The notes under the pieces: model-generated | Databases searched by the model: none | The model's input: the letters and a program-made list of their open reading frames with translations, nothing else | Told to the model about the DNA's origin: nothing | Part shown: piece by piece, positions 6,618 through 12,979 of the stretch | Layout: every line of letters begins with the position of its first letter | How positions within the stretch are numbered: position 1 is the stretch's first letter | Assembly: GCA_945860335.1 (NCBI GenBank) | Contig: CAMAQW010000029.1 | Coordinates: forward strand, 1-12,979 | Source of the DNA: Sediminibacterium ginsengisoli | Lineage (GTDB): Bacteria; Bacteroidota; Bacteroidia; Chitinophagales; Chitinophagaceae | Direction: 5' to 3' | Length of the DNA stretch: 12,979 nucleotides | Translations under genes and position numbers: made by a program

Positions 6618-8096
6618 ATGAGTAAGCCCGCGTTAACCCCACAAGAAAATAATTTTCAGGCCATTATATCGCATGCCAAAGAGTATGGATTTGTGTTTCC
6701 TAGTAGTGAAATTTATGATGGATTAAGTGCTGTGTATGATTACGGTCCGTACGGGTCTGAACTCAAAAAAAATATCAGAGATTATTGGTGGCATAGCATG
6801 ACCCAAATGCATGAAAACATTGTGGGTATTGACGCTGCCATTTTTATGCACCCAACCACCTGGAAGGCGAGTGGGCACGTAGATAATTTTAGCGATCCCA
6901 TGATCGATAATAAAGACTCTCAAAAACGCTACCGTGTAGACCATTTGATTGAAGCCAAAGCCGATAGTTTACGTGCGGCCGGAGCGGCAGCGGAGGCCGA
7001 TGCCTTGCTAGCACAAATGGACCAGCTTTTAGCGGCCGAAAATTTTGAAGGCTTAAAAAATCTACTAACAGAACAAAAAATTACTTGTAGTGTAAGTGGT
7101 ACCTCTAACTGGACCGATATTAGACAGTTTAACCTCATGTTTGATACGCAATTAGGTTCTGTTACTGAAGATGCAAACACGATTTACCTGCGTCCAGAAA
7201 CCGCACAAGGTATTTTTGTAAACTTTTTAAACGTGCAAAAAACAGCGCGTATGAAAGTTCCGTTTGGTATTGCACAAACAGGTAAGGCCTTCAGAAATGA
7301 AATTGTTGCCCGTCAATTTATATTTAGAATGCGTGAGTTTGAACAAATGGAAATGCAATTTTTTGTACGTCCTGGCACGCAAATGAAATGGTACGAATAT
7401 TGGAAACAAGCGCGATTAAAATGGCACACCGATTTAGGTATGCCTGCTAGTAAATATCGTTACCACGACCACGTTAAATTAGCGCACTACGCAGACGCGG
7501 CATTAGATATTGAATTTGAATTTCCATTTGGTTTTAAAGAGTTAGAAGGTATTCATTCTCGTACCGATTTTGACTTAACCAGACACCAAGAGTTTAGTAA
7601 AAAGAAGCAACAATATTTTGACAACGATATAGATGAAGCAACCGGAAAGCCTTATGGCAACTACATTCCGTACGTTGTAGAAACTTCTATTGGACTTGAT
7701 CGTATGTTTTTAGCTGTGTTAAGTAATGCATACGAAGAAGAAAAAATTACCAAAGAAGATGGTACCACAGACGAACGCGTGGTACTTCATATTCCAGCAA
7801 AAATTGCACCAGTAAAACTCGCTATTTTACCACTCGTTAAAAAAGACGGTCTCCCAGAAATTGCACGTGAACTCATGGACAGTTGCAAAGGTCAGTTCAA
7901 ATGTTTTTACGAAGAAAAAGATGCAATTGGAAAGCGTTACCGCAGACAAGATGCGATTGGTACACCATTTTGCGTAACCATTGATCACCAAACGAAAGAA
8001 GACCAAACGGTTACCATTCGTTACCGTGATGCCATGACGCAGGAGCGTGTACACATTAGTAAGGTAAAAGAGATTGTGCTCGGAGCTATTGCTTAA
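6618..8096 (+). CDS. glyQS: glycine--tRNA ligase, alpha2 (single-chain) type
   Basis: Class II aminoacyl-tRNA synthetase that charges tRNA-Gly with glycine in the cytoplasm; the homodimeric alpha2 form, not the alpha2beta2 glyQ/glyS form. From the ATG at 6618 it is 492 aa. The N-terminal HAKEYGFVFPSSEIYDG (19-35) and AVYDYGPYG (38-46) hold motif 1 and glycine-specific residues. Motif 2 is RNEI...FRMREFEQMEMQFF (226-249), and motif 3 is ETSIGLDRMFLAVL (355-368). An Ala/Glu-rich helical insertion lies around 112-150, and the C-terminal anticodon-binding domain runs from about 395 to 492. A TTG nine nt upstream is in frame but lies inside the promoter box, so the ATG is preferred. The stop TAA sits within TTAA shared with the convergent flavin reductase gene, with no terminator between them. 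Confidence 0.96.
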   Translation: MSKPALTPQENNFQAIISHAKEYGFVFPSSEIYDGLSAVYDYGPYGSELKKNIRDYWWHSMTQMHENIVGIDAAIFMHPTTWKASGHVDNFSDPMIDNKDSQKRYRVDHLIEAKADSLRAAGAAAEADALLAQMDQLLAAENFEGLKNLLTEQKITCSVSGTSNWTDIRQFNLMFDTQLGSVTEDANTIYLRPETAQGIFVNFLNVQKTARMKVPFGIAQTGKAFRNEIVARQFIFRMREFEQMEMQFFVRPGTQMKWYEYWKQARLKWHTDLGMPASKYRYHDHVKLAHYADAALDIEFEFPFGFKELEGIHSRTDFDLTRHQEFSKKKQQYFDNDIDEATGKPYGNYIPYVVETSIGLDRMFLAVLSNAYEEEKITKEDGTTDERVVLHIPAKIAPVKLAILPLVKKDGLPEIARELMDSCKGQFKCFYEEKDAIGKRYRRQDAIGTPFCVTIDHQTKEDQTVTIRYRDAMTQERVHISKVKEIVLGAIA

Positions 8097-8818
8097 CCGT
8101 ATATCTCTAAGTGGATGTCTTTTTTGTCGTAACCGGCTGCCATGATGCGCTGCTTGGCTTCGTCAATCATATTTTTCCAGCCACACAAATAAAACTGTGC
8201 CGGATTTTTTGCAGCCAATAACTGCTCGTACACAGCGTGCACATAACCTTTATGGGCGCCATCAGGCACTGTGTCTTCTCTAGAAAAAACGGGATGGTAA
8301 CAAAAATTATTTTCTTGCACTTCTAGCGCTTTAAGTTCAGCTCCATACAACTGGTCACTTAATTTTCGGCAACCAAAAATGAGGTGAATATTTTTATGTG
8401 CTATTTTTTGTTGGTGGATCCAGTGCACCATCGATCTAAAAGGTGCAATACCCGTTCCGGTGCATATTAAATAGAGGTCTTTGTCGAGTGTTTCTGGTAA
8501 GGTAAATACGCCCACAGGACCTCTCAAAGTAATATTGCTTCCTACTTTTATTTCATTGAACAAATACGTGGTTCCAAGGCCGCCCTCTAGTAATACAATA
8601 ACTAGTTCTATAATGTTACTGCCATCTGGAGCAGATGCAATGGAATAGCTGCGCCAGCGTTTGTTGGTTTTTTCGTGAATGGGTAAATCTAGGGTAACAA
8701 ACTGCCCCGGCTTAAAATTAAAACTGTCTAGCTCTGGAATTTGAATCCAAAACCGCCGCGTGCTTTCCGATGCGTCTTCAATTTTGATGACCGTTCCTGT
8801 GCGCCAAGGCTCTAACAT
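8093..8818 (-). CDS. FNR-type FAD/NAD(P)-binding oxidoreductase (ferredoxin/flavodoxin--NADP reductase-like)
   Basis: Predicted soluble flavoprotein passing electrons between NAD(P)H and a one-electron carrier such as ferredoxin or flavodoxin. Numbered from the ATG at 8818 (241 aa), residues 1-108 form the FAD-binding barrel, with RSYS (56-59) for the flavin, GGLGTTYL (79-86) and GPVGVF (100-105). The NAD(P)-binding domain follows, with CTGTGIAPFRS (119-129), FGCR (148-151) and YLCGW (210-214). No [2Fe-2S] domain is fused, so it needs a separate partner. The C-terminus is HLEIYG. A GTG six codons upstream (8836) is an alternative start; neither has a Shine-Dalgarno sequence. It ends head-to-head with glyQS, both stops lying in TTAA at 8093-8096. 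The exact electron acceptor cannot be told from sequence; phenol hydroxylase-type reductase components are related. Confidence 0.85.
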   Translation of the reverse strand: MLEPWRTGTVIKIEDASESTRRFWIQIPELDSFNFKPGQFVTLDLPIHEKTNKRWRSYSIASAPDGSNIIELVIVLLEGGLGTTYLFNEIKVGSNITLRGPVGVFTLPETLDKDLYLICTGTGIAPFRSMVHWIHQQKIAHKNIHLIFGCRKLSDQLYGAELKALEVQENNFCYHPVFSREDTVPDGAHKGYVHAVYEQLLAAKNPAQFYLCGWKNMIDEAKQRIMAAGYDKKDIHLEIYG

Positions 8819-8959
8819 AGTTTTAGTCTTTGACACAATTTAAATGAATGTGGCCGAACTATAAAAAATAAGTTGGGCAGCGGAAAGTGCTAATAAATGA
8901 GCTGGGTATGATTGGGTTAAGCTGGGCTTAAAAAGGTGCACGAAAAAATTTTGGACAAA

Positions 8960-8990
8960 AAAAATCCGAGGGCGAAGCCCTCGGATTTTT
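8960..8990. terminator. intrinsic terminator after the metalloprotease gene (symmetric)
   Basis: Perfect 14-bp inverted repeat: AAAAATCCGAGGGC (8960-8973), loop GAA, GCCCTCGGATTTTT (8977-8990). Read on the minus strand it gives a GC-rich stem with a UUC loop followed by at least eight U, placed 38 nt after the metalloprotease stop, so it ends that transcript. The plus-strand T-run is also five long. TTTTCGATCTA occurs twice beside it (8987-8997 and 9003-9013). Confidence 0.9.
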
Positions 8991-9027
8991 CGATCTAAAA
9001 AATTTTCGATCTAGATTTTCATAAAAA

Positions 9028-11610
9028 TTATTTAGGATCAAGTGCTAACTTAATCGTTTGCGCTAAATCAGCTAAATGCATTTTAGTCATTTTATCTGAA
9101 GTAGAAGCTGCTGCTGCGCTTACAGTGCCTTTAAGGGCTACTAATTGTGCGCGTGCAATGCTGTTTACATCACTACGGCTGTTGTAACCTGATCCGTAAG
9201 GATTGTTACCGCCGCCACCGCCGCCGCCAAAGCTAATGGTAATACCACCAGCACTTGCTTTAGGGTTAATGATCGCATCTAATTTATCTACGTAGCTCTT
9301 TTGTAACATTCTACGGTAGGTATCAACTGCTTTACCAGACTTTAATTCACTGAATAAGTCGTTTTGTAAATCGTTGATCATTTCAGTAGCAGCATATACT
9401 TTGTCTGCACCAAAACGGTCTACGTTCATTTGCATACGGTGTAAGCGGTCTGTGCTTAGCATAGAAGCTAATGCACTTTCTTGCGCACCTGCAATTGGAT
9501 CTGCAGAACCAGGAACGTTTATTTTGTCCCAGATTTTTTTGTCAATCAACCAAGTTGGTGTTTGGAACAATTGTCTGTTTAAAAATCCTAATGCATCTTT
9601 TTGATGTTGCTTAGGTGTTGGCTCATAAACAGCTGCACCACTTGCAGATGTTTGGAATGTTTCATATACACCACCTACATTGCGGCTTACATGTCCAACG
9701 TATCTTCTAAATTGGCCTAATAATTGACCATAAATTACAGCTACGTTTTCGTTTAAATCACCTTCTTCCGTTGTGTACTCAGGAAGTTTAGCAAGTAAAC
9801 GTTGTAAGTTTTTAACACCATAGTCACTCGCTTTTACAGCGTTGTCACTTAGGTCTTCAGATTGGCTACGTGGATCTTGTTGGTTACCACCTTCGTAGGT
9901 ACCAAACCAAGCACGCGGGTTTGCTTTAAGTGTTTCAGTAATTAACTTACTGCTCGCTAATTTAGTTTCTTCTTCAGTGTTACCTGGAATATAACCATAG
10001 CCCCAACGGATAGCCCATAAATCGTAATCTCCAATGCGTGGATATAAACCTGCTTTAGAAATATTATCTTCTGGTTGTGCTACATAGTTAAAACGAGCAT
10101 AGTCCATAATAGAAGCCGTGTGACCGTTTGCTTCTACCCATGTTTTATCACGTAATTTTTCTACTGGGGTTTTGCTACTGCTACCCATGTTATGTCTTAA
10201 ACCTAAAGTATGTCCTACTTCGTGAGAAGAAACGAAACGAATTAAATCGCCCATTAAATCATCATCATATTTCATGCTACGAGCACGTGGATCTACCGCT
10301 GCAGTTTGAATCATGTACCAATCGTGTACAAGCTTCATAACGTTGTGGTACCAGCCAATATGGCTTTCTAAAATTTCTCCACTGCGTGGATCGTGTACGT
10401 TAGGACCATAAGCGTTTTCTGTTTCAGAAGCAAAATAACGCACTACAGAATAACGCGCATCTTCTAGGCTCATAGTGGTATCATTTTCTGGCCACTCTTT
10501 ACCTACAATTGCATTTTTGAAACCAGCTTGTTCAAATGCTTTCTGCCAATCATTAATACCTAAAATTAGGTGCTTGCGCCACTGCTTTGGAGTTGCTGGA
10601 TCGATGTAATAAATGATTTGTTTTTTAGGCTCTACTAGTTCACCTTTTTTCCATTTTTCTACGTCTGCATCTTTTGGCTCTAATCTCCAACGTACTGCAA
10701 ATTCTTTGTTCTCTACTTTTTGTTGGTTGTCGCCAAACACAACATAATCATCTGTAAAGAAACCTACACGCTTGTCTGCAATCCTTGCTGCCATTGGCGT
10801 TGCAGGAAGTAGAAGTAATGAAGTATTCAATTCAATGGTAATAGCGTTGTTGCCATTAGCTGTAGGAATTGATGCACTTGGAGTAGGACTTGGAGCACCA
10901 AATCCACCACCCGCTGCCGAAGAACCAAAAGTTTTTACGGTTCTAATTTCGGTATTAATAGGGTAGCTAGAAATCTTGTCGATATAAGATCTATCTGCAG
11001 AAATTTGCGTTAAGCTTAAAGAACGCTTTACTTGAGAACTAACACTTACTAAAGGGTTATCACCTTTAAAATAATCTGTTACATCAATTACCACACCGCT
11101 GCTATCTTTTGAGAAAGCTGCAATAGGGAAAGCTGCTGCAATAGCATTTAAATTTGAATTGGTAACAGCTTTGTAAATATCATCTGTTGGATTCGCATTA
11201 CTTATAAGTGCGATACCACGTAAAAAGATATTGCTGCTTGGTCCTTTTTCAAATGTCATGGTTTGTTGGTTGGCAATTTCTCCACCATATACACCACGTC
11301 CGCCACCTACTGCAGGTACTTTAACATAACGGGTTACCGCTAGTATCTGGCGCCCCATGAGGCTATTTGGAATCTCAAAGTAGTATTTGTCTTCTACCTT
11401 GTGTACGGTAAATAAACCTTTTTGTGATACGGCTTTAGACGTAATCACTTCTTTAAAAGCTTTTGGAGCTTGACGCGCACCACCCATACCGGCCATGCCA
11501 GCCATGCTTGGCATACCAGCTCTACCACCTGGTGCTTGCGTGGAGTCTCTTTGTTGTGCGGTTCCCATTGTCGTAACAAGGAGCGCCGCAGCGATAAAAT
11601 AGTTTTTCAT
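9028..11610 (-). CDS. secreted zinc-dependent metalloprotease, HExxHxxGxxH type (DUF5117/DUF4953-like)
   Basis: Large exported peptidase of a family frequent in Bacteroidota; substrate unknown. At 860 aa, a signal peptide spans residues 1 to about 18 (cleavage near GTA-QQ). A Gly/Met-rich low-complexity linker (about 28-46, with MAGM repeats) precedes the domain at about 50-230 that I compare to DUF5117. A second Gly/Ser/Pro linker (229-254) follows. The catalytic region contains HDPRSGEILESHI (406-418), the zinc site HEVGHTLGLRH (H463, E464, H467, G470, H473) and a probable Met-turn SIMDYARFNYV (500-510, M502), which together resemble metzincins. The C-terminal part is helical and interrupted by a run of seven glycines in ISFGGGGGGGNNPYG. 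The domain names are from memory of the family. It is monocistronic, ends at the terminator at 8960-8990, and diverges from exbB. Confidence 0.9.
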   Translation of the reverse strand: MKNYFIAAALLVTTMGTAQQRDSTQAPGGRAGMPSMAGMAGMGGARQAPKAFKEVITSKAVSQKGLFTVHKVEDKYYFEIPNSLMGRQILAVTRYVKVPAVGGGRGVYGGEIANQQTMTFEKGPSSNIFLRGIALISNANPTDDIYKAVTNSNLNAIAAAFPIAAFSKDSSGVVIDVTDYFKGDNPLVSVSSQVKRSLSLTQISADRSYIDKISSYPINTEIRTVKTFGSSAAGGGFGAPSPTPSASIPTANGNNAITIELNTSLLLLPATPMAARIADKRVGFFTDDYVVFGDNQQKVENKEFAVRWRLEPKDADVEKWKKGELVEPKKQIIYYIDPATPKQWRKHLILGINDWQKAFEQAGFKNAIVGKEWPENDTTMSLEDARYSVVRYFASETENAYGPNVHDPRSGEILESHIGWYHNVMKLVHDWYMIQTAAVDPRARSMKYDDDLMGDLIRFVSSHEVGHTLGLRHNMGSSSKTPVEKLRDKTWVEANGHTASIMDYARFNYVAQPEDNISKAGLYPRIGDYDLWAIRWGYGYIPGNTEEETKLASSKLITETLKANPRAWFGTYEGGNQQDPRSQSEDLSDNAVKASDYGVKNLQRLLAKLPEYTTEEGDLNENVAVIYGQLLGQFRRYVGHVSRNVGGVYETFQTSASGAAVYEPTPKQHQKDALGFLNRQLFQTPTWLIDKKIWDKINVPGSADPIAGAQESALASMLSTDRLHRMQMNVDRFGADKVYAATEMINDLQNDLFSELKSGKAVDTYRRMLQKSYVDKLDAIINPKASAGGITISFGGGGGGGNNPYGSGYNSRSDVNSIARAQLVALKGTVSAAAASTSDKMTKMHLADLAQTIKLALDPK

Positions 11611-11960
11611 TGGTAATATTAGTTTTTAAATAATGCTTTAAAGATAGGGCTCACTTGCATTCGCTCCTCGATTTTTTAGACGAACTTGGATGAAAGGCAA
11701 AATAAATTAAACAAATCGGTGAAAAATTGTGGATTTCGAGGTAATAATGGGCTAGTACTGAGTTATTTAGCCTTTACTAACAGCGGGTCAAATTAATTTT
11801 TTGTAACCAAATTTGGCTATTTCAATAAATTAACTAATTTGTAAGCCCCTAAGGGTTTATTTGAAGAAGTTTTATTTTTAAAACGTTTTTTTATTAGCAT
11901 TGTAGGGACAAATTTTTAAATCGGTTTTAATTATTTAAAAAACAAAAAATCTATCGAATC
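11611..11960. promoter_or_regulatory. 350-bp divergent regulatory region between the metalloprotease gene and exbB
   Basis: No credible gene is seen on either strand; the region is strongly A/T-rich. It holds the candidate metalloprotease -7 box (11639-11646), a perfect 10-bp palindrome CCAAATTTGG (11807-11816), and a hairpin TAAGCCC-CTAA-GGGTTTA (11842-11859, one G-T wobble) with no U-tract after it. The best promoter-like match for exbB is TAGCATTG at 11895-11902, one mismatch from TAnnTTTG, which would leave a leader of about 50 nt. The last 30 bases before the exbB ATG are A-rich without a Shine-Dalgarno sequence. The distance available for exbB is unusually long for this window. Confidence 0.5.
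11639..11646 (-). promoter_or_regulatory. putative -7 box of the metalloprotease gene
   Basis: The minus strand reads TATCTTTA, one mismatch from TAnnTTTG. It lies 28 nt before the ATG at 11610, giving a leader of about 22 nt. No clear -33 TTTG is found at the usual spacing. Confidence 0.4.
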
Positions 11961-12827
11961 ATGGCTGAGACAAAACCAACTGCAACAGCTGCAAAAACGA
12001 ATGCAACTGCACAACCTAAAAAGAGCAGTAACTTAATCGCAACAATCGCTCCAATTGCTTGTATTATTGGCGGTTACCTTATTTGGCGCGTACTACTAGG
12101 AAGCGCTTCTAACTTCACAACGCCTGATCCTGATGCTAGCCATTGGTTTTGGCCTAACCACCAAGGACCAAAAGGAACTTTTACAAAAATGTATGAGGGT
12201 GGTATCATTGTACCTATCCTTATTGGTTGTTTTTTAATTGTATTATTTTTCGTTATTGAAAGATTATTAACTGTTAACAAAGCTTCTGGTACTGGAAATA
12301 TTGCTGAGTTTGTACGTAAAGTACAATTCCATTTAGCAAACAAAGACGTTGAAAAAGCGTTAGCTGAGTGTGACAAGCAACAAGGTTCTGTAGGTAACGT
12401 AATGAAAGCAGGTCTTAAGAAATACAAAGAAATGATTTCTAACACAGAGCTTACTACAGATCAAAAAGTATTAAATATTCAAAAAGAAGTAGAAGAAGCA
12501 ACAGCACTTGAACTTCCTATGTTAGAAAAGAACTTAGTATTCTTATCTACTATCGCATCTGTAGCAACCTTATTAGGTCTATTGGGTACGGTAATGGGTA
12601 TGATTCGTTCATTCTCTAAATTAGGAGACGAAGGTGGTGGAGAAGCTGCTCGTGAACTTTCTCAAGGTATCTCTGAGGCCCTTTACAACACGGCTTTAGG
12701 TATTGGTACTTCTGCAGTAGCGATCATCATGTACAACGTATTTACGACTCGTATCGATGCAGTTACTTACGGTATTGATGAGTCTGGTTTCACATTAACA
12801 CAAAGCTTTGCTGCAAACTACAAATAG
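11961..12827 (+). CDS. exbB: MotA/TolQ/ExbB proton-channel family protein (ExbB)
   Basis: Inner-membrane subunit that, with ExbD, forms the proton-driven motor energising TonB-dependent outer-membrane transport. At 288 aa, a polar Ala/Thr/Lys-rich N-terminus (1-23) is followed by hydrophobic segments at about 24-46, 81-103, 190-214 and 243-262. The first is extra relative to the three-helix E. coli ExbB, as in other Bacteroidota homologues. The channel signature GLLGTVMGMIRSF (206-218) and SEALYNTALGIGTSAVAI (238-255) place T210 and T244 at the positions of E. coli T148 and T181. The cytoplasmic loop includes CDKQQGSVGNVMKAGL (137-152) and KEVEEATALELPMLEKNL (175-192). The start is an ATG with an A-rich upstream. 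exbD follows 69 nt later; a strong palindrome overlaps the stop codon. TolQ is the alternative, since the families are close; the neighbouring ExbD-like start does not separate the two. Confidence 0.92.
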   Translation: MAETKPTATAAKTNATAQPKKSSNLIATIAPIACIIGGYLIWRVLLGSASNFTTPDPDASHWFWPNHQGPKGTFTKMYEGGIIVPILIGCFLIVLFFVIERLLTVNKASGTGNIAEFVRKVQFHLANKDVEKALAECDKQQGSVGNVMKAGLKKYKEMISNTELTTDQKVLNIQKEVEEATALELPMLEKNLVFLSTIASVATLLGLLGTVMGMIRSFSKLGDEGGGEAARELSQGISEALYNTALGIGTSAVAIIMYNVFTTRIDAVTYGIDESGFTLTQSFAANYK

Positions 12828-12843
12828 TTGATATCAACTATTT
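12822..12843. promoter_or_regulatory. 22-bp perfect palindrome over the exbB stop codon (hairpin between exbB and exbD)
   Basis: Arms AAATAGTTG (12822-12830) and CAACTATTT (12835-12843) with an ATAT centre; the whole 22 bp is self-complementary. In mRNA it forms a 9-bp stem with a 4-nt loop, ends in UUUU, and contains the exbB TAG stop. The stem is A/U-rich, so it would be a weak terminator or attenuator, or an mRNA 3'-end stabiliser, rather than a full stop. A dimeric DNA-binding protein site is the alternative. Confidence 0.55.
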
Positions 12844-12896
12844 TGTAAAGCACAATGTTTTGAATTTTAATCTGAGAACCTAATAAATTATTAACA

Positions 12897-12979
12897 ATGG
12901 GAAGAGCCAAATTACCACGTAAGAGCACCAACATAGACATGACGGCTATGTGTGATGTGGCGTTCCTTCTATTGTCGTT
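12897..12979 (+). CDS. exbD: ExbD/TolR family biopolymer transporter, N-terminal fragment
   Basis: First 27 complete codons of the ExbD partner of ExbB, cut by the window end. It reads MGRAKLPRKS, then TNIDMTAMCDVAFLLLS at the start of the single transmembrane helix. D20 in TAMCDVAFLL aligns with the proton-carrying aspartate D25 of E. coli ExbD (TPFIDVMLVLL). The start is an ATG 69 nt after the exbB stop, preceded by an A/T-rich stretch. The positive cytoplasmic N-terminus (R3, K5, R8, K9) is typical. The periplasmic domain lies outside the window. Bacteroidota often carry two exbD copies in tandem, which cannot be checked here. Confidence 0.88.
   Translation, partial: MGRAKLPRKSTNIDMTAMCDVAFLLLS

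Noticed and set aside
8834..8836. GTG start six codons upstream for the flavin reductase
   Set aside because: Possible, but the ATG at 8818 already gives the expected MLEPWRTG N-terminus and the extra SKTKT residues show no motif.
9374..10966. Several plus-strand open frames opposite the metalloprotease
   Set aside because: All are antisense to a gene with a signal peptide and zinc motif in the right frame; compositions look like codon shadows.
1..12979. Mobile elements, prophage, CRISPR arrays, toxin-antitoxin or defence islands
   Set aside because: No transposase, integrase, regular spaced repeats or known defence domains were seen, and nearly all sequence is accounted for by housekeeping genes.

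Overview
The window looks like ordinary chromosomal DNA from a low-GC member of the Bacteroidota, most likely of the Chitinophagaceae or a related family (the family is a guess from gene style; no rRNA is present). The evidence is: A-rich translation starts without Shine-Dalgarno sequences; promoter elements resembling the Bacteroidota -7 box TAnnTTTG; the single-chain (alpha2) glycyl-tRNA synthetase; an ExbB with an extra N-terminal helix followed by exbD; and a secreted HExxHxxGxxH metalloprotease of a type common in this phylum.

Layout, left to right. Positions 1-900 (minus): 5' part of an RhlE-type DEAD-box RNA helicase, cut by the window edge, preceded by a leader of about 120 nt and a consensus -7 box. 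Positions 1093-4140 (minus) look like one transcription unit read right to left: a secreted di-heme cytochrome c peroxidase/MauG-like protein, a polysaccharide flippase that starts with TTG, and free methionine-R-sulfoxide reductase (msrC), whose start overlaps the flippase stop. Positions 4221-4999 (plus): dtd (D-aminoacyl-tRNA deacylase) and a small MazG-like pyrophosphohydrolase overlapping as TAATG. A symmetric terminator at 5049-5081 serves this pair and the convergent gene. Positions 5101-6504 (minus): a secreted Xaa-Pro aminopeptidase. Positions 6618-8096 (plus): glycyl-tRNA synthetase with a -7 box so close to its ATG that the mRNA is probably leaderless. Positions 8093-8818 (minus): an FNR-type flavin reductase whose stop codon lies within the same TTAA as the glycyl-tRNA synthetase stop. 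Positions 9028-11610 (minus): the large metalloprotease with its own terminator at 8960-8990. Positions 11611-11960: a divergent AT-rich regulatory region. Positions 11961-12979 (plus): exbB and the first 27 codons of exbD, separated by a 22-bp perfect palindrome.

The genes fall into housekeeping themes: translation and its quality control (glyQS, dtd, rhlE), nucleotide clean-up (MazG-like), oxidative damage control (peroxidase, msrC), envelope construction and energisation (flippase, exbBD), and periplasmic or extracellular proteolysis (M24 peptidase, metalloprotease). I found no mobile element, phage, CRISPR array, tRNA, rRNA, toxin-antitoxin or recognisable defence system, and no convincing new multi-gene system. 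The more interesting signals are regulatory: the leaderless glyQS start, the exbB/exbD palindrome, and the contrast between short leaders on most genes and a long leader on rhlE.
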